From the NCBI RefSeq assembly GCF_027912675.1, contig NZ_CP115757.1, forward strand, positions 248,001-312,000: 64,000 nt of DNA, read 5' to 3'. The notes under the pieces are model-generated. The model saw nothing but the letters and a program-made list of their open reading frames with translations, ran no database searches and was not told where the DNA came from. The position numbers and the translations under genes are program-made. This DNA is from Paracoccus sp. SCSIO 75233. Its GTDB lineage: Bacteria; Pseudomonadota; Alphaproteobacteria; Rhodobacterales; Rhodobacteraceae. Below are positions 24,541-34,011 of this stretch, piece after piece; within the stretch, counting starts at the first letter, position 1, and each line of letters opens with the position of its first letter.

Positions 24541-25694
24541 ATCCGTGTCTCGATCATCTCCGCAAGCCAGCTCGCGCCGAAGGGGATCGCCTCGTCGCTG
24601 AAATTGAACTCCGGGTGGTGCAGCATCGCCGTGTCGCCATTGCCAAGGAAGATATAAGCACCGGGGCGGGTGTTCAGCATATAGCTGAAATCCTCCCCGG
24701 CCATCATCGGCGGGCAATCGGTATCGACCTTCCCTGCAACACGTTGCGCGACTTCAATCGCATGCTGTGTCGCATCGGCATTGTTGACCGTGACCGGATA
24801 GCCAAAGCGATAATCAACCTCTGCGCGCGCGCCGAAAGCGGCCGCCGTATTTTCAGCGATCCGCTGAATGGCTTCCGCCTGCATGTTGCGGACTGCCGGG
24901 TCCAGACTGCGCGCCGTGCCACGGATCTTCACCACCTGCGGGATGACGTTATGGGCGGTCGAGTCCGTCTCCACCACGCAGCAGGAGACGACGCCGCTTT
25001 TCAGCGGATCGACATTGCGCGCGACGATGGATTGCATCGCGACGATGATCTGCGAGGCGACCAGCAGGCTGTCGATGCAGTCATTCGGCTTCGCGGCATG
25101 CCCGCCCTTGCCGGTGACGATGATCTGGAATTCATCCGCCGCCGCCATGATGCTGCCCTCGCGGATCGCGAATTGGCCGACCGGGATGCCGGGCATATTA
25201 TGCATGCCGTAGAATTCCTGAATATTCCACCGATCCGCCAGCCCGTCCTCGATCATTGCGCGACCGCCGCCGCCGCCTTCCTCGGCAGGTTGAAAGATCA
25301 GCACGGCAGTGCCGTCGAAATTCCGCGTCTCCGCCAGATATTTCGCCGCCCCGAGCAGCATGGAGGTATGACCGTCATGGCCGCAGGCATGCATCTTCCC
25401 CGGCGTTTTCGAGGCGTAGTCGACGCCGGTTCTCTCCTCAATCGGCAGCGCGTCCATGTCGGCGCGCAGCCCGATGACCCTGCCGCTGCCGGTCTTGCGG
25501 CCCCGAATGACCGCGACGACCCCGGTTTTGCCGACGCCCTCGGTGATCTCATCCACGCCGAATTCCTTCAGCAATTCCACCACCCGGCCCGCAGTCCGGT
25601 GAACGTCATAATCCAGTTCGGGATGGGCGTGGAAATCATGCCGCCACGCTGTGATCTCCGGCAGCATCTCGGCAAAGCGGTTCTTGATCGGCAT
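24528..25694 (-). CDS. M20-family amidohydrolase (hippurate hydrolase-like)
   Basis: A 388-aa zinc amidohydrolase/carboxypeptidase of the M20D group (HipO, IAA-amino-acid hydrolase type), which removes the acyl group from N-acyl amino acids. Metal-binding motifs are MHACGHDGHTSMLL and QPAEEGGGGG, with a final GEDFSYM; GMHNMPGIPVGQFA is also typical. The start ATG has the strong ribosome site AAGGAGAACCCC; the frame extends eight codons upstream without one. The true substrate cannot be read from sequence. It lies between moaA and glmS with no obvious pathway link. Confidence 0.9.
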   Translation of the reverse strand: MPIKNRFAEMLPEITAWRHDFHAHPELDYDVHRTAGRVVELLKEFGVDEITEGVGKTGVVAVIRGRKTGSGRVIGLRADMDALPIEERTGVDYASKTPGKMHACGHDGHTSMLLGAAKYLAETRNFDGTAVLIFQPAEEGGGGGRAMIEDGLADRWNIQEFYGMHNMPGIPVGQFAIREGSIMAAADEFQIIVTGKGGHAAKPNDCIDSLLVASQIIVAMQSIVARNVDPLKSGVVSCCVVETDSTAHNVIPQVVKIRGTARSLDPAVRNMQAEAIQRIAENTAAAFGARAEVDYRFGYPVTVNNADATQHAIEVAQRVAGKVDTDCPPMMAGEDFSYMLNTRPGAYIFLGNGDTAMLHHPEFNFSDEAIPFGASWLAEMIETRMPAG

Positions 25695-25740
25695 GGGGTT
25701 CTCCTTTCCCGACAGCATTGGCGCGGTCGGGAGGACAAAG

Positions 25741-25758
25741 CAACCGCTGTGACGGTTG
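25741..25758 (-). terminator. Probable glmS terminator
   Basis: Six-bp arms CAACCG and CGGTTG flank a 6-nt loop 40 bases past the glmS stop. On the minus strand the stem runs into CTTTGTCC, a weak T-rich tail. Confidence 0.4.
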
Positions 25759-25799
25759 TCCGGCGTGAATTCGGACGATGCGCCGCCGGGACGGGGGCG

Positions 25800-27617
25800 C
25801 TATTCCACCGTCACCGATTTGGCGAGGTTGCGCGGCTGATCGACATCCGTGCCTTTGGCGACCGCCGTGTAGTAGGCCAGATACTGCATCGGCACCGCAT
25901 ATACGATGGGCTGGAAGATGCCGCCCCCGCTGGGCATGGTCAGACCCGCACGGATCCCGTCGCCGCTTTCCTCGATCCCTGCGGCGTCGGAGACCAGAAG
26001 CACCTGACCGTGCCGGGCCATGACCTCCTGCATATTGGAGATGGTCTTTTCGAACAGAGCATCGCGCGGAGCGACGACGACCACGGGCATATGCTGGTCG
26101 ATGAGTGCAATCGGTCCGTGTTTCAACTCGCCCGAGGCATAGCCTTCCGCATGAATATAGCTCAGCTCTTTCAATTTGAGCGCACCTTCGAGGGCGACGG
26201 GATAGAGCGGACCGCGCCCCAGGAACAGCACATCATCGGTTTCCGACAACCAGCCCGCCAACCGCTCGCATTCATCCGCCGTGCCAAGCGCCTGATTCAC
26301 CAGCGCCGGGATGGAGCGCAGATCGCCCAGATGCGCGGCCAGCCCCGCATCGTCGATGACGCCACGGTCCTTCGCCGCCTTCAGCGCCAGCACGGCCAGA
26401 ACCGCAAGCTGGCAGGTGAAGGCTTTCGACGACGCCACGCAAACCTCGATCCCGGCCAGCGTCGGCAGGGCGATGTCGGTGTCGCGGGCGATGGCGGAGG
26501 TGCCGACATTGACCACGCCGATGGTCTTGGCGACCTTCTCGCGCGAATAATGCAGCGCCGCTAGCGTGTCGGCGGTTTCGCCGGACTGGCTGATGAACAC
26601 GCCCCAGCTTTTCGCCGAAAGCGGCGGCTCGCGATACCGGAACTCGGAGGCGACATCGAGATCGCAGGGAAGGCCCGCCAGCTTCTCGAACCAGTATTTC
26701 GCAACGAAACCGGCCAGATAGGCCGTGCCGCAACCGACCAGTGTCAGCCGGTCGACACCCGCGAAATTGACCTCATCGGGCAGAACGATGCGGCCATCCT
26801 TTATGTAGTGGTTCAGCACATCGCCCAGAACCGAAGGCTGTTGGGCGATTTCCTTGGCCATGAAATGCCGGTAGCCGCCCTTGTCGATGGCCGTTGCGCC
26901 GACATCGATCTTTGCCGCATCGCGGTTGGCGAGATTGCCTGACGCGTCGTAGATCTCGACCGATTGCCGGGTCAGGACGGCGTGATCGCCATCTTCAAGA
27001 TAGGTGATCCTGTCGGTAAACGGGGCGAGCGCGATTGCGTCGGAGCCGACAAACATCTCCCCCTCGCCATGACCGATGGCCAGCGGGCTGCCCTTGCGCG
27101 CGGCAATCATCAGATCGCCTTCGCCGTCGAACAGAAACGCGAGCGCAAATGCTCCGTGCAGCCGGGCGAGCGTCGCGCGCGCCGCCTCCACCGGGGACAT
27201 GCCTTCCGCCAGATGGCGCGCGGTCAGCAGGGCGACGGTTTCGGTATCGGTCTCCGTCTCGGGCGCGAAACCGCAGGCGCTCAGCTCTTCGCGCAATTCC
27301 CGGAAATTCTCGATAATGCCGTTATGGACGACCGCGACCTTGCCGTGCCGGTGCGGGTGTGCATTGCCCTCCGTCGCGGCGCCGTGGGTGGCCCAGCGGG
27401 TATGGCCGATCCCGGATTGCCCCGACAGCGGTTCATTCACCAGCCGGTCGGACAGGTTGATGAGCTTGCCGACCGCGCGGCGCCGGTCCAGCGTGCCGTC
27501 CGCGTCAATCGTCGCCACCCCGGCACTGTCATAGCCGCGATATTCCAGCCGCTTCAGGGCCTCGACCAGTTGCGGCGCGACCTGATGGTTGCCGAGAATT
27601 CCGATAATGCCGCACAT
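25800..27617 (-). CDS. glmS: Glutamine-fructose-6-phosphate aminotransferase GlmS
   Basis: Makes glucosamine-6-phosphate from fructose-6-phosphate and glutamine, the first step to UDP-GlcNAc. The catalytic Cys follows the initiator Met (MCGIIGILG). The glutaminase domain has HTRWATHG and HNGIIENF, followed by two SIS domains with SQSGETADT and CVASSKAF, and the C-terminal end reads NLAKSVTVE. At 605 aa it is full length. The start overlaps the glmU stop (TGATG), so both UDP-GlcNAc genes are co-translated. No glmS ribozyme is present or expected. Confidence 0.97.
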   Translation of the reverse strand: MCGIIGILGNHQVAPQLVEALKRLEYRGYDSAGVATIDADGTLDRRRAVGKLINLSDRLVNEPLSGQSGIGHTRWATHGAATEGNAHPHRHGKVAVVHNGIIENFRELREELSACGFAPETETDTETVALLTARHLAEGMSPVEAARATLARLHGAFALAFLFDGEGDLMIAARKGSPLAIGHGEGEMFVGSDAIALAPFTDRITYLEDGDHAVLTRQSVEIYDASGNLANRDAAKIDVGATAIDKGGYRHFMAKEIAQQPSVLGDVLNHYIKDGRIVLPDEVNFAGVDRLTLVGCGTAYLAGFVAKYWFEKLAGLPCDLDVASEFRYREPPLSAKSWGVFISQSGETADTLAALHYSREKVAKTIGVVNVGTSAIARDTDIALPTLAGIEVCVASSKAFTCQLAVLAVLALKAAKDRGVIDDAGLAAHLGDLRSIPALVNQALGTADECERLAGWLSETDDVLFLGRGPLYPVALEGALKLKELSYIHAEGYASGELKHGPIALIDQHMPVVVVAPRDALFEKTISNMQEVMARHGQVLLVSDAAGIEESGDGIRAGLTMPSGGGIFQPIVYAVPMQYLAYYTAVAKGTDVDQPRNLAKSVTVE

Positions 27618-28981
27618 CAGTGTTTTCCCCTGCTCTTTTTCTGCTCACGAAGCGCCTGCATGATCCGCTTCGCCAGTCCCGGCTTGTTCGCCTGCCGCGC
27701 CCGTCCGAGGCCGAGCGCATCGGCGGGCACATCCATCGTGATGACGGAGCCGGAGCCGGTCATTGCGCCATCCCCGACACTCACCGGCGCGACCAGCATC
27801 GTGTCGGAGCCGATAAAGGCATTTGCCCCGATCTCCGTGCGATGCTTCATCACGCCGTCATAGTTGCAGGTGATCGTGCCCGCGCCGATATTGCTGTGCT
27901 CACCGATATGCGCGTCGCCAAGATAGGTCAGATGACCGACCTTCACCCCCTCGTCGAGGACGCTGTTCTTGACCTCCACGAAGTTGCCGACATGGACGTT
28001 GCCGCCAAGCTCTGCGCCCGGACGCAGGCGGGCGAACGGCCCGACCGTCGCGCCGCTTGAGATGTGGCAGCCTTCCAGATGACAGAAGCCGAGCACTTCG
28101 GCACCGCTTTCGATGGTCACTCCGGGTCCGAAGATGACGTTCGGGCCGATGACGGCGTCGCGGCCTACATGGGTGTCCAATGCGAACCAGACGGTGTCGG
28201 GCGCGGTCAGCGTGATCCCGTCCGCCAGCATCTCCGCCCGTCGGCGCGCCTGAAAGATCGCCTCCGCCTGCGCGAGTTCCACGCGGCTGTTCACGCCAAG
28301 CGTTTCGGCCTCGTCGCAGGTCACAACCGCCGCCCGATGACCCGCAGCGCGGGCGAGGCCGGGAATGTCGGTCAGGTAATATTCCCCCGATGCGTTATCA
28401 TTGCCGAGCGCACCGATAAACTCACGCAGCAGCCCGGCGCTGGCTGCCATGACGCCGGAGTTGCACAGGCGGATGGCGCGGGTTGCCTCATCGGCATCCT
28501 TGAATTCCACGATCCGCGCCAGATCGCCATTTTCGTCCGTGACCAGACGGCCGTATCGACCGGGATCGGCAGCCTCGAAGCCCAGCACCACGACATCGGC
28601 GGTATGCGCGATCATCTGCGCCAGCGTGTCTTCGCTGATGAACGGTGTATCGCCGTAGAGCACGATCACCTTGCCGTTGAAATCGCTGAGCATGGGCAGC
28701 GCCTGTGCGACGGCGTGGCCGGTGCCAAGCTGCTCTGCCTGATGGGCAATCTGTACGTCCGGGTCCAGTTTGCCGACCGCCTGCATCACCAGCTCCGCGC
28801 CATGGCCGGCTACGACAATGGTCCGGGCCGGGTCGAGGCTTCGCGCGGCGGCGAGCGCGTGGCCGACCATCGGCACCGCGCCGACCTTGTGCAGCACCTT
28901 TGGCAGATCGGATTTCATCCGGCTGCCCTGTCCGGCCGCAAGGATGATTACGGCAACGTCATGATTTGGCTGGTCTGGCAA
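27617..28981 (-). CDS. glmU: Bifunctional UDP-GlcNAc synthesis enzyme GlmU
   Basis: Acetylates glucosamine-1-phosphate and then uridylylates it to UDP-GlcNAc. The N-terminal pyrophosphorylase motif is VIILAAGQGSRMKSDLPKVLH, and the C-terminal left-handed beta-helix shows hexapeptide repeats (NVHVGNFVEVKNS, GVKVGHLTYLGD, NIGAGTITCNYDG). The start is taken as a TTG giving MPDQPNHDVAVII and 454 aa, the normal size. The open frame extends about 190 codons further upstream, but that part is antisense to the divergent phosphatase gene. It forms an operon with glmS. Confidence 0.95.
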   Translation of the reverse strand: MPDQPNHDVAVIILAAGQGSRMKSDLPKVLHKVGAVPMVGHALAAARSLDPARTIVVAGHGAELVMQAVGKLDPDVQIAHQAEQLGTGHAVAQALPMLSDFNGKVIVLYGDTPFISEDTLAQMIAHTADVVVLGFEAADPGRYGRLVTDENGDLARIVEFKDADEATRAIRLCNSGVMAASAGLLREFIGALGNDNASGEYYLTDIPGLARAAGHRAAVVTCDEAETLGVNSRVELAQAEAIFQARRRAEMLADGITLTAPDTVWFALDTHVGRDAVIGPNVIFGPGVTIESGAEVLGFCHLEGCHISSGATVGPFARLRPGAELGGNVHVGNFVEVKNSVLDEGVKVGHLTYLGDAHIGEHSNIGAGTITCNYDGVMKHRTEIGANAFIGSDTMLVAPVSVGDGAMTGSGSVITMDVPADALGLGRARQANKPGLAKRIMQALREQKKSRGKH

Positions 28982-29089
28982 TGTCGCGTCCCGCCCGATT
29001 ATTTGCTGTTTCTTTGCTGGCGGTTTACCCCTTACCAAACCCGTGCCGCAAGCTTTCGTGGCATCACTAAATTTTACGAAAGGGACATA

Positions 29090-29761
29090 ATGCGCGGTAC
29101 TGTTGTATTCGACCTCGACGGAACACTGGCAGATACGGCTGGTGACCTGATCGCCTCGGCAAATGCGGTTCTGTCGCGGCGCGGCCTGAACGGTCTGGAT
29201 CCTGTCGCGGATGCGCCGGTGGCGTTTGCGGGCGGTCGGGCGATGCTGCGTACAGGGTATGCGCGGGCGAGTGCGGCGATGCTGATCCCGCCGGGTGCCG
29301 AGGACGAGGATTTCCCGCTGCTGCTTGACGCATATGAAAATGCAATCGCCGTGCATACAAGGCTTTATCCGGGTGTCGAGGATGCCCTGACCGCGCTGGC
29401 AGATCACGGCCATATCCTGACCGTCTGCACCAACAAGCCGGAGGGGCTGGCAGAGAAGCTGCTGCGCGAGCTTGGTATTCGCGATGCGTTTTCTGCCCTG
29501 ATCGGTGCGGATACGCTGCCGGTGCGGAAGCCCGACCCTTCGCCTTATCGTGAGGCGGTTCACCGGGCAGGCGGCGATGTGGCGCGGTCTTTTCTGCTGG
29601 GCGATACGGTGACTGACGTGAAAACCGCCGCCGCTGCCGGGGTCAGGGTCGCTCTGGTCGCTTTCGGGCCGGAGGGGCAGGGCATCTCACGGCTGAAGCC
29701 GGATGCCATGCTGGCCCATTTCGACGATCTGCCGGCGCTGGCCCGCGACTGGCTGGGCTGA
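29090..29761 (+). CDS. gph: HAD-family phosphatase, phosphoglycolate phosphatase-like
   Basis: A 223-aa HAD hydrolase. Motif I is FDLDGTLADT near the N-terminus, motif II is VCTNKP, and motif III/IV are VRKPDPSPY and LLGDTVTDVKTA. The alpha-helical cap lies between about residues 15 and 85. It resembles Gph, which removes 2-phosphoglycolate, though other phosphoesters are possible. The start ATG follows AAAGGGACATA. It diverges from glmU with a 108-base shared promoter region. Confidence 0.88.
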   Translation: MRGTVVFDLDGTLADTAGDLIASANAVLSRRGLNGLDPVADAPVAFAGGRAMLRTGYARASAAMLIPPGAEDEDFPLLLDAYENAIAVHTRLYPGVEDALTALADHGHILTVCTNKPEGLAEKLLRELGIRDAFSALIGADTLPVRKPDPSPYREAVHRAGGDVARSFLLGDTVTDVKTAAAAGVRVALVAFGPEGQGISRLKPDAMLAHFDDLPALARDWLG

Positions 29762-29763
29762 TC

Positions 29764-30156
29764 TCAGGTCGCGCCGAGGATTGTCCCGATCAGCGTACAG
29801 GCAAGCGTCGCATATCCGCCGTCGATCACGGTCAGCATCAGCGGGCGGCTGACATAGGAATTGTCGATCAGAACCCAGGGCGTCACGATCAGCGCGCCGA
29901 TGACGAAACCAGTGCCCGCCCCGCCAAGCAGCGTATCCACATCAGCCAGCCCGAACAGCCAGTTCATTGCTGCGGCGACAACCACCATCGCGATGCCGGA
30001 CACCAGATAAGGCAGCGGCGATTTGTTCACCGGTTTGCCGGTATTATCCACCTGAATGCCCGAGACCCGGACCCAGGGCCCGGACAGCATCATATACCAA
30101 AGCGCACCCGCAACCCACGCAACCACAGCGGCAGCAATAATAATGAACAAATCCAT
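29764..30156 (-). CDS. DUF1761 membrane protein
   Basis: A 130-residue protein with four membrane segments: residues 2-22, about 49-70, 80-98 and 108-128. The DUF1761 pattern is clear in VVAWVAGALWYMMLSGPWV near the start and in WVLIDNSYVSRPLMLTVIDGGY. Function unknown. It is convergent with the phosphatase gene and separated by 36 bases from the EVE-domain gene upstream, so it may be the last gene of the tsaD-gpsA unit. Confidence 0.85.
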   Translation of the reverse strand: MDLFIIIAAAVVAWVAGALWYMMLSGPWVRVSGIQVDNTGKPVNKSPLPYLVSGIAMVVVAAAMNWLFGLADVDTLLGGAGTGFVIGALIVTPWVLIDNSYVSRPLMLTVIDGGYATLACTLIGTILGAT

Positions 30157-30192
30157 TTACACGTTACCTTTGACGATCACAGTGGTCGCTGA

Positions 30193-30609
30193 CTACGCCA
30201 TGCCCCCCAGTTCCATCAGCACGGCCCATTCCGCATCGCTGACCGGCTGGACCGAGAGGCGGGAGTTATTGACCAGCACCATATCCTTCAGCCGAGGCTC
30301 TTCCTTGGCTTGGTCCAGTGTAACAAACTTGGCCAGCGGTTTCACCGCCTTGATGTCGACGCATTCCCAGCGGGCGTCGTCTGTGGTCGAATCGGGATGT
30401 GCCTCTGCCACCACCTCGACAATACCGACGCATTCCTTGCCGATATTGGAGTGATACAGAACGCCGAGATCGCCCTTCTTCATCTCGCGCATATTGTTGC
30501 GCGCCTGATAATTGCGCACCCCGTCCCATTCCTCGCCCGTCTCGCCCTTGGCGACGAGGTCGTCCCAGCCGAACACGTTCGGTTCGGATTTGAACAGCCA
30601 ATACGCCAT
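30193..30609 (-). CDS. EVE-domain protein (PUA-like)
   Basis: A 138-residue single EVE domain: MAYWLFKSEPNVFGWDDL at the start, then WDGVRNYQARNNMREMKKGDLGVLYHSN, and GIVEVVAEAHPD and LVNNSRLSVQPVS. EVE domains have a YTH/PUA-like fold that binds modified bases in RNA or DNA. In bacteria they are common both as housekeeping genes and beside modification-dependent restriction genes. Here the context is housekeeping. The ATG overlaps the stop of the YciI gene (TGATG). Confidence 0.92.
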   Translation of the reverse strand: MAYWLFKSEPNVFGWDDLVAKGETGEEWDGVRNYQARNNMREMKKGDLGVLYHSNIGKECVGIVEVVAEAHPDSTTDDARWECVDIKAVKPLAKFVTLDQAKEEPRLKDMVLVNNSRLSVQPVSDAEWAVLMELGGMA

Positions 30610-30881
30610 CAGCCGATCACCTTTTTCCACTCGGTGATGCTGACGCTCTCGAACAGCCCGGCCTTGGCGTAGGGGTCGGCTGCGGCCCATGCCTTGGCTG
30701 CGGCCAGATCGGGGGCGTCCAGAATGACCAGCGATCCGGCCATCTGACCGTCCTCCAGCAGCGGGCCGGCCATGAAGACGATGCCGGTTTCGTTGATATA
30801 GTCGAGATGGGCGGGGCGGTTTTCCTGCCGGACGGGCAGCGCGCCCTCCTTGTCTTTGCAGATCACGGCGTAAAGCGGCAT
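30609..30881 (-). CDS. YciI-like protein
   Basis: A 90-residue protein of the YCII-related dimeric ferredoxin-like fold: PLYAVICKDKEGALPVRQENRPAHLDYI, FMAGPLLEDGQMAGSLVILDA and DPYAKAGLFESVSITEW. These conserved His, Asp and Gly residues form a putative active-site cleft, but no reaction is established for most members. The second of two adjacent ATGs is chosen because of its spacing from GGAGGA. It overlaps gpsA upstream and the EVE gene downstream. Confidence 0.9.
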   Translation of the reverse strand: MPLYAVICKDKEGALPVRQENRPAHLDYINETGIVFMAGPLLEDGQMAGSLVILDAPDLAAAKAWAAADPYAKAGLFESVSITEWKKVIG

Positions 30882-31813
30882 CATTCCTCCTTCAGCGGGC
30901 GGCGCAACAGTTCCAGAACGGTTTCTGCCACGCTGGCCCGCCCTTGGGCAAGCGCGGCGACAGCATCGGCAATCGGCATCGGGATATGGCGTTCGGCGGC
31001 AATCCGGCTGACGGCTTGCGCGGTCTTGGCCCCCTCCACCGTGATCGAGCCGTCGAATTCCTGCGCCGCGCCGAGCGCCTTGCCATAACGGAAATTCCGC
31101 GACTGCTCGGAGGTGGCGGTCAGGACCAGATCGCCCAATCCCGAAAGCCCGGCCAGCGTTTCCGCCCGCGCGCCAAGATCGACGGCGAGCCGTGTCATCT
31201 CGGCGAAACCCCGTGTGATCAGGGCGGCACGCGCGCTATCGCCGAAACCTGCGCCAATTGCCACGCCCGCTGCGATGGCGACGACATTTTTCAATGCTCC
31301 GCCCAGCTCCGCCCCACGCAGATCATCGGTCCGGTAGAGCCGCAATGCCGGTCTGGAGAGCGCATGTTGCAGCGCCTCGACATCGCTGTCCGCGCAGGCC
31401 AGCGTCAGCGCCGTCGGCAGACCGCGCGCAATATCGGCGGCGAAGCTGGGGCCGGTCAGGGTGGCGATACGCGCATTCGGGCAATGGGCCGCGATCAGCG
31501 TCGTGGGCGATTTGCCGCTCGACAGATCAATCCCCTTCGCCGTGTTTATCAGCGTGCGACCGTCCAGCGCCGCGCCATGCTGATCCAGAAACCCGCCAAG
31601 CGCCTGCGCGGGCAGGGCGAGGATCACCGTATCGCTCAACGCCGCGTCCAGATCATCGGTCAGGATGATGCTGTCGGGCAGGATCACCCCCGGAAGGCGC
31701 GGCATCTCCCGCCCCTCAGGCAGCCGCCGCGCCCAGAGCGTGACCGTCTCAGCCGATGACAGTGCCACGGCGAGAGCAGAGCCGAACGCGCCTGCGCCGA
31801 TGATGGATGTCAT
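30881..31813 (-). CDS. gpsA: NAD(P)H-dependent glycerol-3-phosphate dehydrogenase GpsA
   Basis: Reduces dihydroxyacetone phosphate to sn-glycerol-3-phosphate, the backbone for phospholipids. The N-terminal dinucleotide motif is IIGAGAFGSALAVAL. The catalytic Lys region is ELGGALKNVVAIAAGVAIG, followed by GFGDSARAALITRGFAEM and GLSGLGDLVLTATS. At 310 aa it is slightly shorter than the E. coli enzyme but complete. It is coupled on both sides (ATGA with the small membrane gene, TGATG with yciI). Confidence 0.95.
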   Translation of the reverse strand: MTSIIGAGAFGSALAVALSSAETVTLWARRLPEGREMPRLPGVILPDSIILTDDLDAALSDTVILALPAQALGGFLDQHGAALDGRTLINTAKGIDLSSGKSPTTLIAAHCPNARIATLTGPSFAADIARGLPTALTLACADSDVEALQHALSRPALRLYRTDDLRGAELGGALKNVVAIAAGVAIGAGFGDSARAALITRGFAEMTRLAVDLGARAETLAGLSGLGDLVLTATSEQSRNFRYGKALGAAQEFDGSITVEGAKTAQAVSRIAAERHIPMPIADAVAALAQGRASVAETVLELLRRPLKEE

Positions 31814-32115
31814 TCGTCACCTCCAAACAGGTCAATATCGTGGCGGCGGCAGAACCGGATCAGGAAAGGCGTTTCGATCAGCAGAAACGTAACGGAGCTG
31901 AACACGAACCAGTTGGTATTGAACAGGATCAGGCTGAAACTCACGCCCTTGCCCGCGAATAACGTGCCTGCGGTCAGAAGCGACAACGCGGTCAGAACCG
32001 CATCGCTGCGGGCCATGGCCTTGCCGGTCTTTTGCGGCATAGACGGGTAGATACCCAGATATGCGATCAGCACGATGGTCGCATTGATGACGAGGATTTT
32101 TGCTTCCGGCGTCAT
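31810..32115 (-). CDS. Small membrane protein between tsaD and gpsA
   Basis: A 101-residue protein with about three hydrophobic segments ([39 protein letters not shown], and [17 protein letters not shown]) and a charged C-terminus. The start ATG overlaps the tsaD stop (ATGA) and its own stop overlaps gpsA (ATGA), so it is an integral operon member. Function not recognised. Confidence 0.8.
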   Translation of the reverse strand: MTPEAKILVINATIVLIAYLGIYPSMPQKTGKAMARSDAVLTALSLLTAGTLFAGKGVSFSLILFNTNWFVFSSVTFLLIETPFLIRFCRRHDIDLFGGDE

Positions 32116-33176
32116 GCCTTGGCACCCCGTTTTCCTGCGCCCAGCATTGGCGTGGCCTTCTGATCCAGCGGCCAGCGGGGGCGGGCGGCCAGATCCATGC
32201 CGTCGCGTTGGCCCAGCCGGAACGCCTCGATCCCCGCCCACGCGATCATCGCGGCGTTGTCGGTACACAGCTTTAACGGTGGCGCCAGAAAACGCGCGCC
32301 CGCCTCCGCCGCCACGGCCTCCAGAGCCGCCCGGATCGCGCCATTCGCCGCCACCCCGCCCGCAACCGCCAGAACCGGAACCGGCTGAGCCGACAGAGCG
32401 CGGCGAGTCTTTTCTGCCAGCACGTCAGCGACAGCGGCCTGAAACCCGGCGCAAAGATCGGCGCGATCCTGATGCGTCAGCCCCCCCTGCGTAGCGACCA
32501 GATCGTCGCGCGCACGAAGGACCGCCGTTTTCAGCCCGGAAAACGACATATCGCAACCGGCGCGGTCCAGCAGCGGGCGGGGGAGGGTAAAGCGCTTGGG
32601 ATCACCATCCCGCGCCTCCGCCTCGACCGCAGGGCCGCCGGGCTGGGGCAGTCCCAGAAGCTTGGCGACCTTGTCGAAGGCCTCTCCCGGTGCGTCGTCG
32701 ATGGTGCCGCCGAGCCGTGTGAACCCGTCCGGCCCGTCCACCCGCAAAAATTGACAATGCCCGCCAGAGACGAGCAGCATCAGATAGGGATACCCGATCC
32801 CGTCGGTCAGGCGCGGCGTCAGCGCGTGGCCCGCCAGATGGTTGACGCCGACCAGCGGCAGGCCCGCGCCGGCAGCGAGTCCCTTGGCCAGCATGACACC
32901 CGACATCACCCCGCCGATCAGCCCCGGACCGGCTGTGACGGCAATCCCGTCAATATCGCGCAGCGTCAGCCCGGATTCGCCAAGCGCGGCCTCCACGCAG
33001 AGATCCAGCTTTTCGGCATGTGCGCGCGCCGCGATCTCCGGCACCACGCCGCCGTAATCCGCATGAAGTGCCGTCTGGCCCGCAACGACGGATGACAGAA
33101 TGCGCCGGTCCCCGCACACGACTGCCGCCGCCGTATCGTCGCAGCTGCTTTCGATGCCGAGGAAGGTGAGCGTCAT
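32112..33176 (-). CDS. tsaD: tRNA N6-adenosine threonylcarbamoyltransferase TsaD
   Basis: Transfers threonylcarbamoyl to A37 of ANN-decoding tRNAs. The ASKHA-fold protein of 354 aa starts with [16 protein letters not shown], has the metal-binding HxxxH in [10 protein letters not shown], and later [20 protein letters not shown] and [12 protein letters not shown]. The start ATG has AAAGGA upstream; the frame extends 16 codons further without a ribosome site. It is the first gene of the tsaD-gpsA-yciI-EVE unit and diverges from hemD. Confidence 0.96.
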   Translation of the reverse strand: MTLTFLGIESSCDDTAAAVVCGDRRILSSVVAGQTALHADYGGVVPEIAARAHAEKLDLCVEAALGESGLTLRDIDGIAVTAGPGLIGGVMSGVMLAKGLAAGAGLPLVGVNHLAGHALTPRLTDGIGYPYLMLLVSGGHCQFLRVDGPDGFTRLGGTIDDAPGEAFDKVAKLLGLPQPGGPAVEAEARDGDPKRFTLPRPLLDRAGCDMSFSGLKTAVLRARDDLVATQGGLTHQDRADLCAGFQAAVADVLAEKTRRALSAQPVPVLAVAGGVAANGAIRAALEAVAAEAGARFLAPPLKLCTDNAAMIAWAGIEAFRLGQRDGMDLAARPRWPLDQKATPMLGAGKRGAKA

Positions 33177-33261
33177 TCTGTGGTCCTTTGCCGCGCGGAA
33201 CTGGTCATCCGGCCCTTTATCCATTTAGCTATCCAGATAGCCCCCGGATCGCGGAGCCGCA

Positions 33262-33900
33262 ATGAGCGCCCCAATTTGTCTTCTCACCCGCCCCGAACCG
33301 CAGTCGCGCGAGATCGCGGATCTGCTGCCGGGGACCGAATGCGTGATCTCCCCGATCCTGCGAATCGTTCCGCTGCAATTCGATGAGGCTCTCGTTCTGT
33401 CTGCACCGGGCTTCGTCTTCACCTCCGCGAATGCGGTCCCGTTCGCCGGGCCCGGTCGCGGACGTCCGGCGATCTGCGTCGGTCCGCAGACGGCAAATGC
33501 GGCGCGATCTGCCGGGTTTCAGGTCACCGAAGGACCGGGCGATGCCCAGCGAATGCAGCCTTTGCTGGAGGGGCTCGGGGACTGGCTGCATCTGCATGGC
33601 CAGCATCGGATCATGACGCTGCCGGTCAGGGCAATTGCCGTCTACGATCAGGTCGCTCAACCGTTGAACGAGGCGGCGCAGCACGTTCTGTCCGGGCGAC
33701 GTCGGGTCATTCTGCCGCTTTTCTCCCCCCGATCCGCGAAGCTGTTGTCGTCGGAGACATCTTCTGCGATCGCACCGATCACCACGGTTGCCATCAGCGC
33801 GCAGGCCGATCGGGCCTTTACCGGGCCGGTCCGCATGCGCAAAATTGCCGCGCAGCCGGAACGTTCATCCGTTATCAAAGCCATAGAAGCTGTGATTTAG
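33262..33900 (+). CDS. hemD: Uroporphyrinogen-III synthase HemD-like
   Basis: Cyclises hydroxymethylbilane with inversion of ring D to give uroporphyrinogen III, the branch point for haem and cobalamin. HemD sequences are poorly conserved; the pattern here is ICLLTRPEPQSREIADLL at the start, GFVFTSANAVPFAGP, and ICVGPQTANAARSAGF. At 212 aa it is short but spans both lobes. Position is the stronger evidence: divergent to tsaD and followed by mitofilin and hemY, the standard alphaproteobacterial arrangement. Confidence 0.85.
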   Translation: MSAPICLLTRPEPQSREIADLLPGTECVISPILRIVPLQFDEALVLSAPGFVFTSANAVPFAGPGRGRPAICVGPQTANAARSAGFQVTEGPGDAQRMQPLLEGLGDWLHLHGQHRIMTLPVRAIAVYDQVAQPLNEAAQHVLSGRRRVILPLFSPRSAKLLSSETSSAIAPITTVAISAQADRAFTGPVRMRKIAAQPERSSVIKAIEAVI

Positions 33901-34011
33901 TCGGAACGAAGCCTGTTGCCGTGGGTTGAGGCGGAAAGGGGTGGTCGTTAAACTGCGCCTCATGGTGGTCCGGCTCTACCGTCGACCAGAGAACTCTTAG
34001 GGGGAAGCGAC

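Noticed and set aside
24615..26564. 649-aa plus-strand frame
   Set aside because: Antisense to the M20 amidohydrolase and glmS, with His/Arg-rich composition and no domain.
27617..29563. N-terminal extension of GlmU by about 190 residues
   Set aside because: The extra part overlaps the divergent phosphatase gene on the other strand and reads as basic, low-quality protein; the TTG start gives normal GlmU length.
30193..30609. EVE protein as part of a modification-dependent defence system
   Set aside because: The EVE domain stands alone in a housekeeping operon (tsaD, gpsA, yciI) without McrB, HNH or methylase partners.
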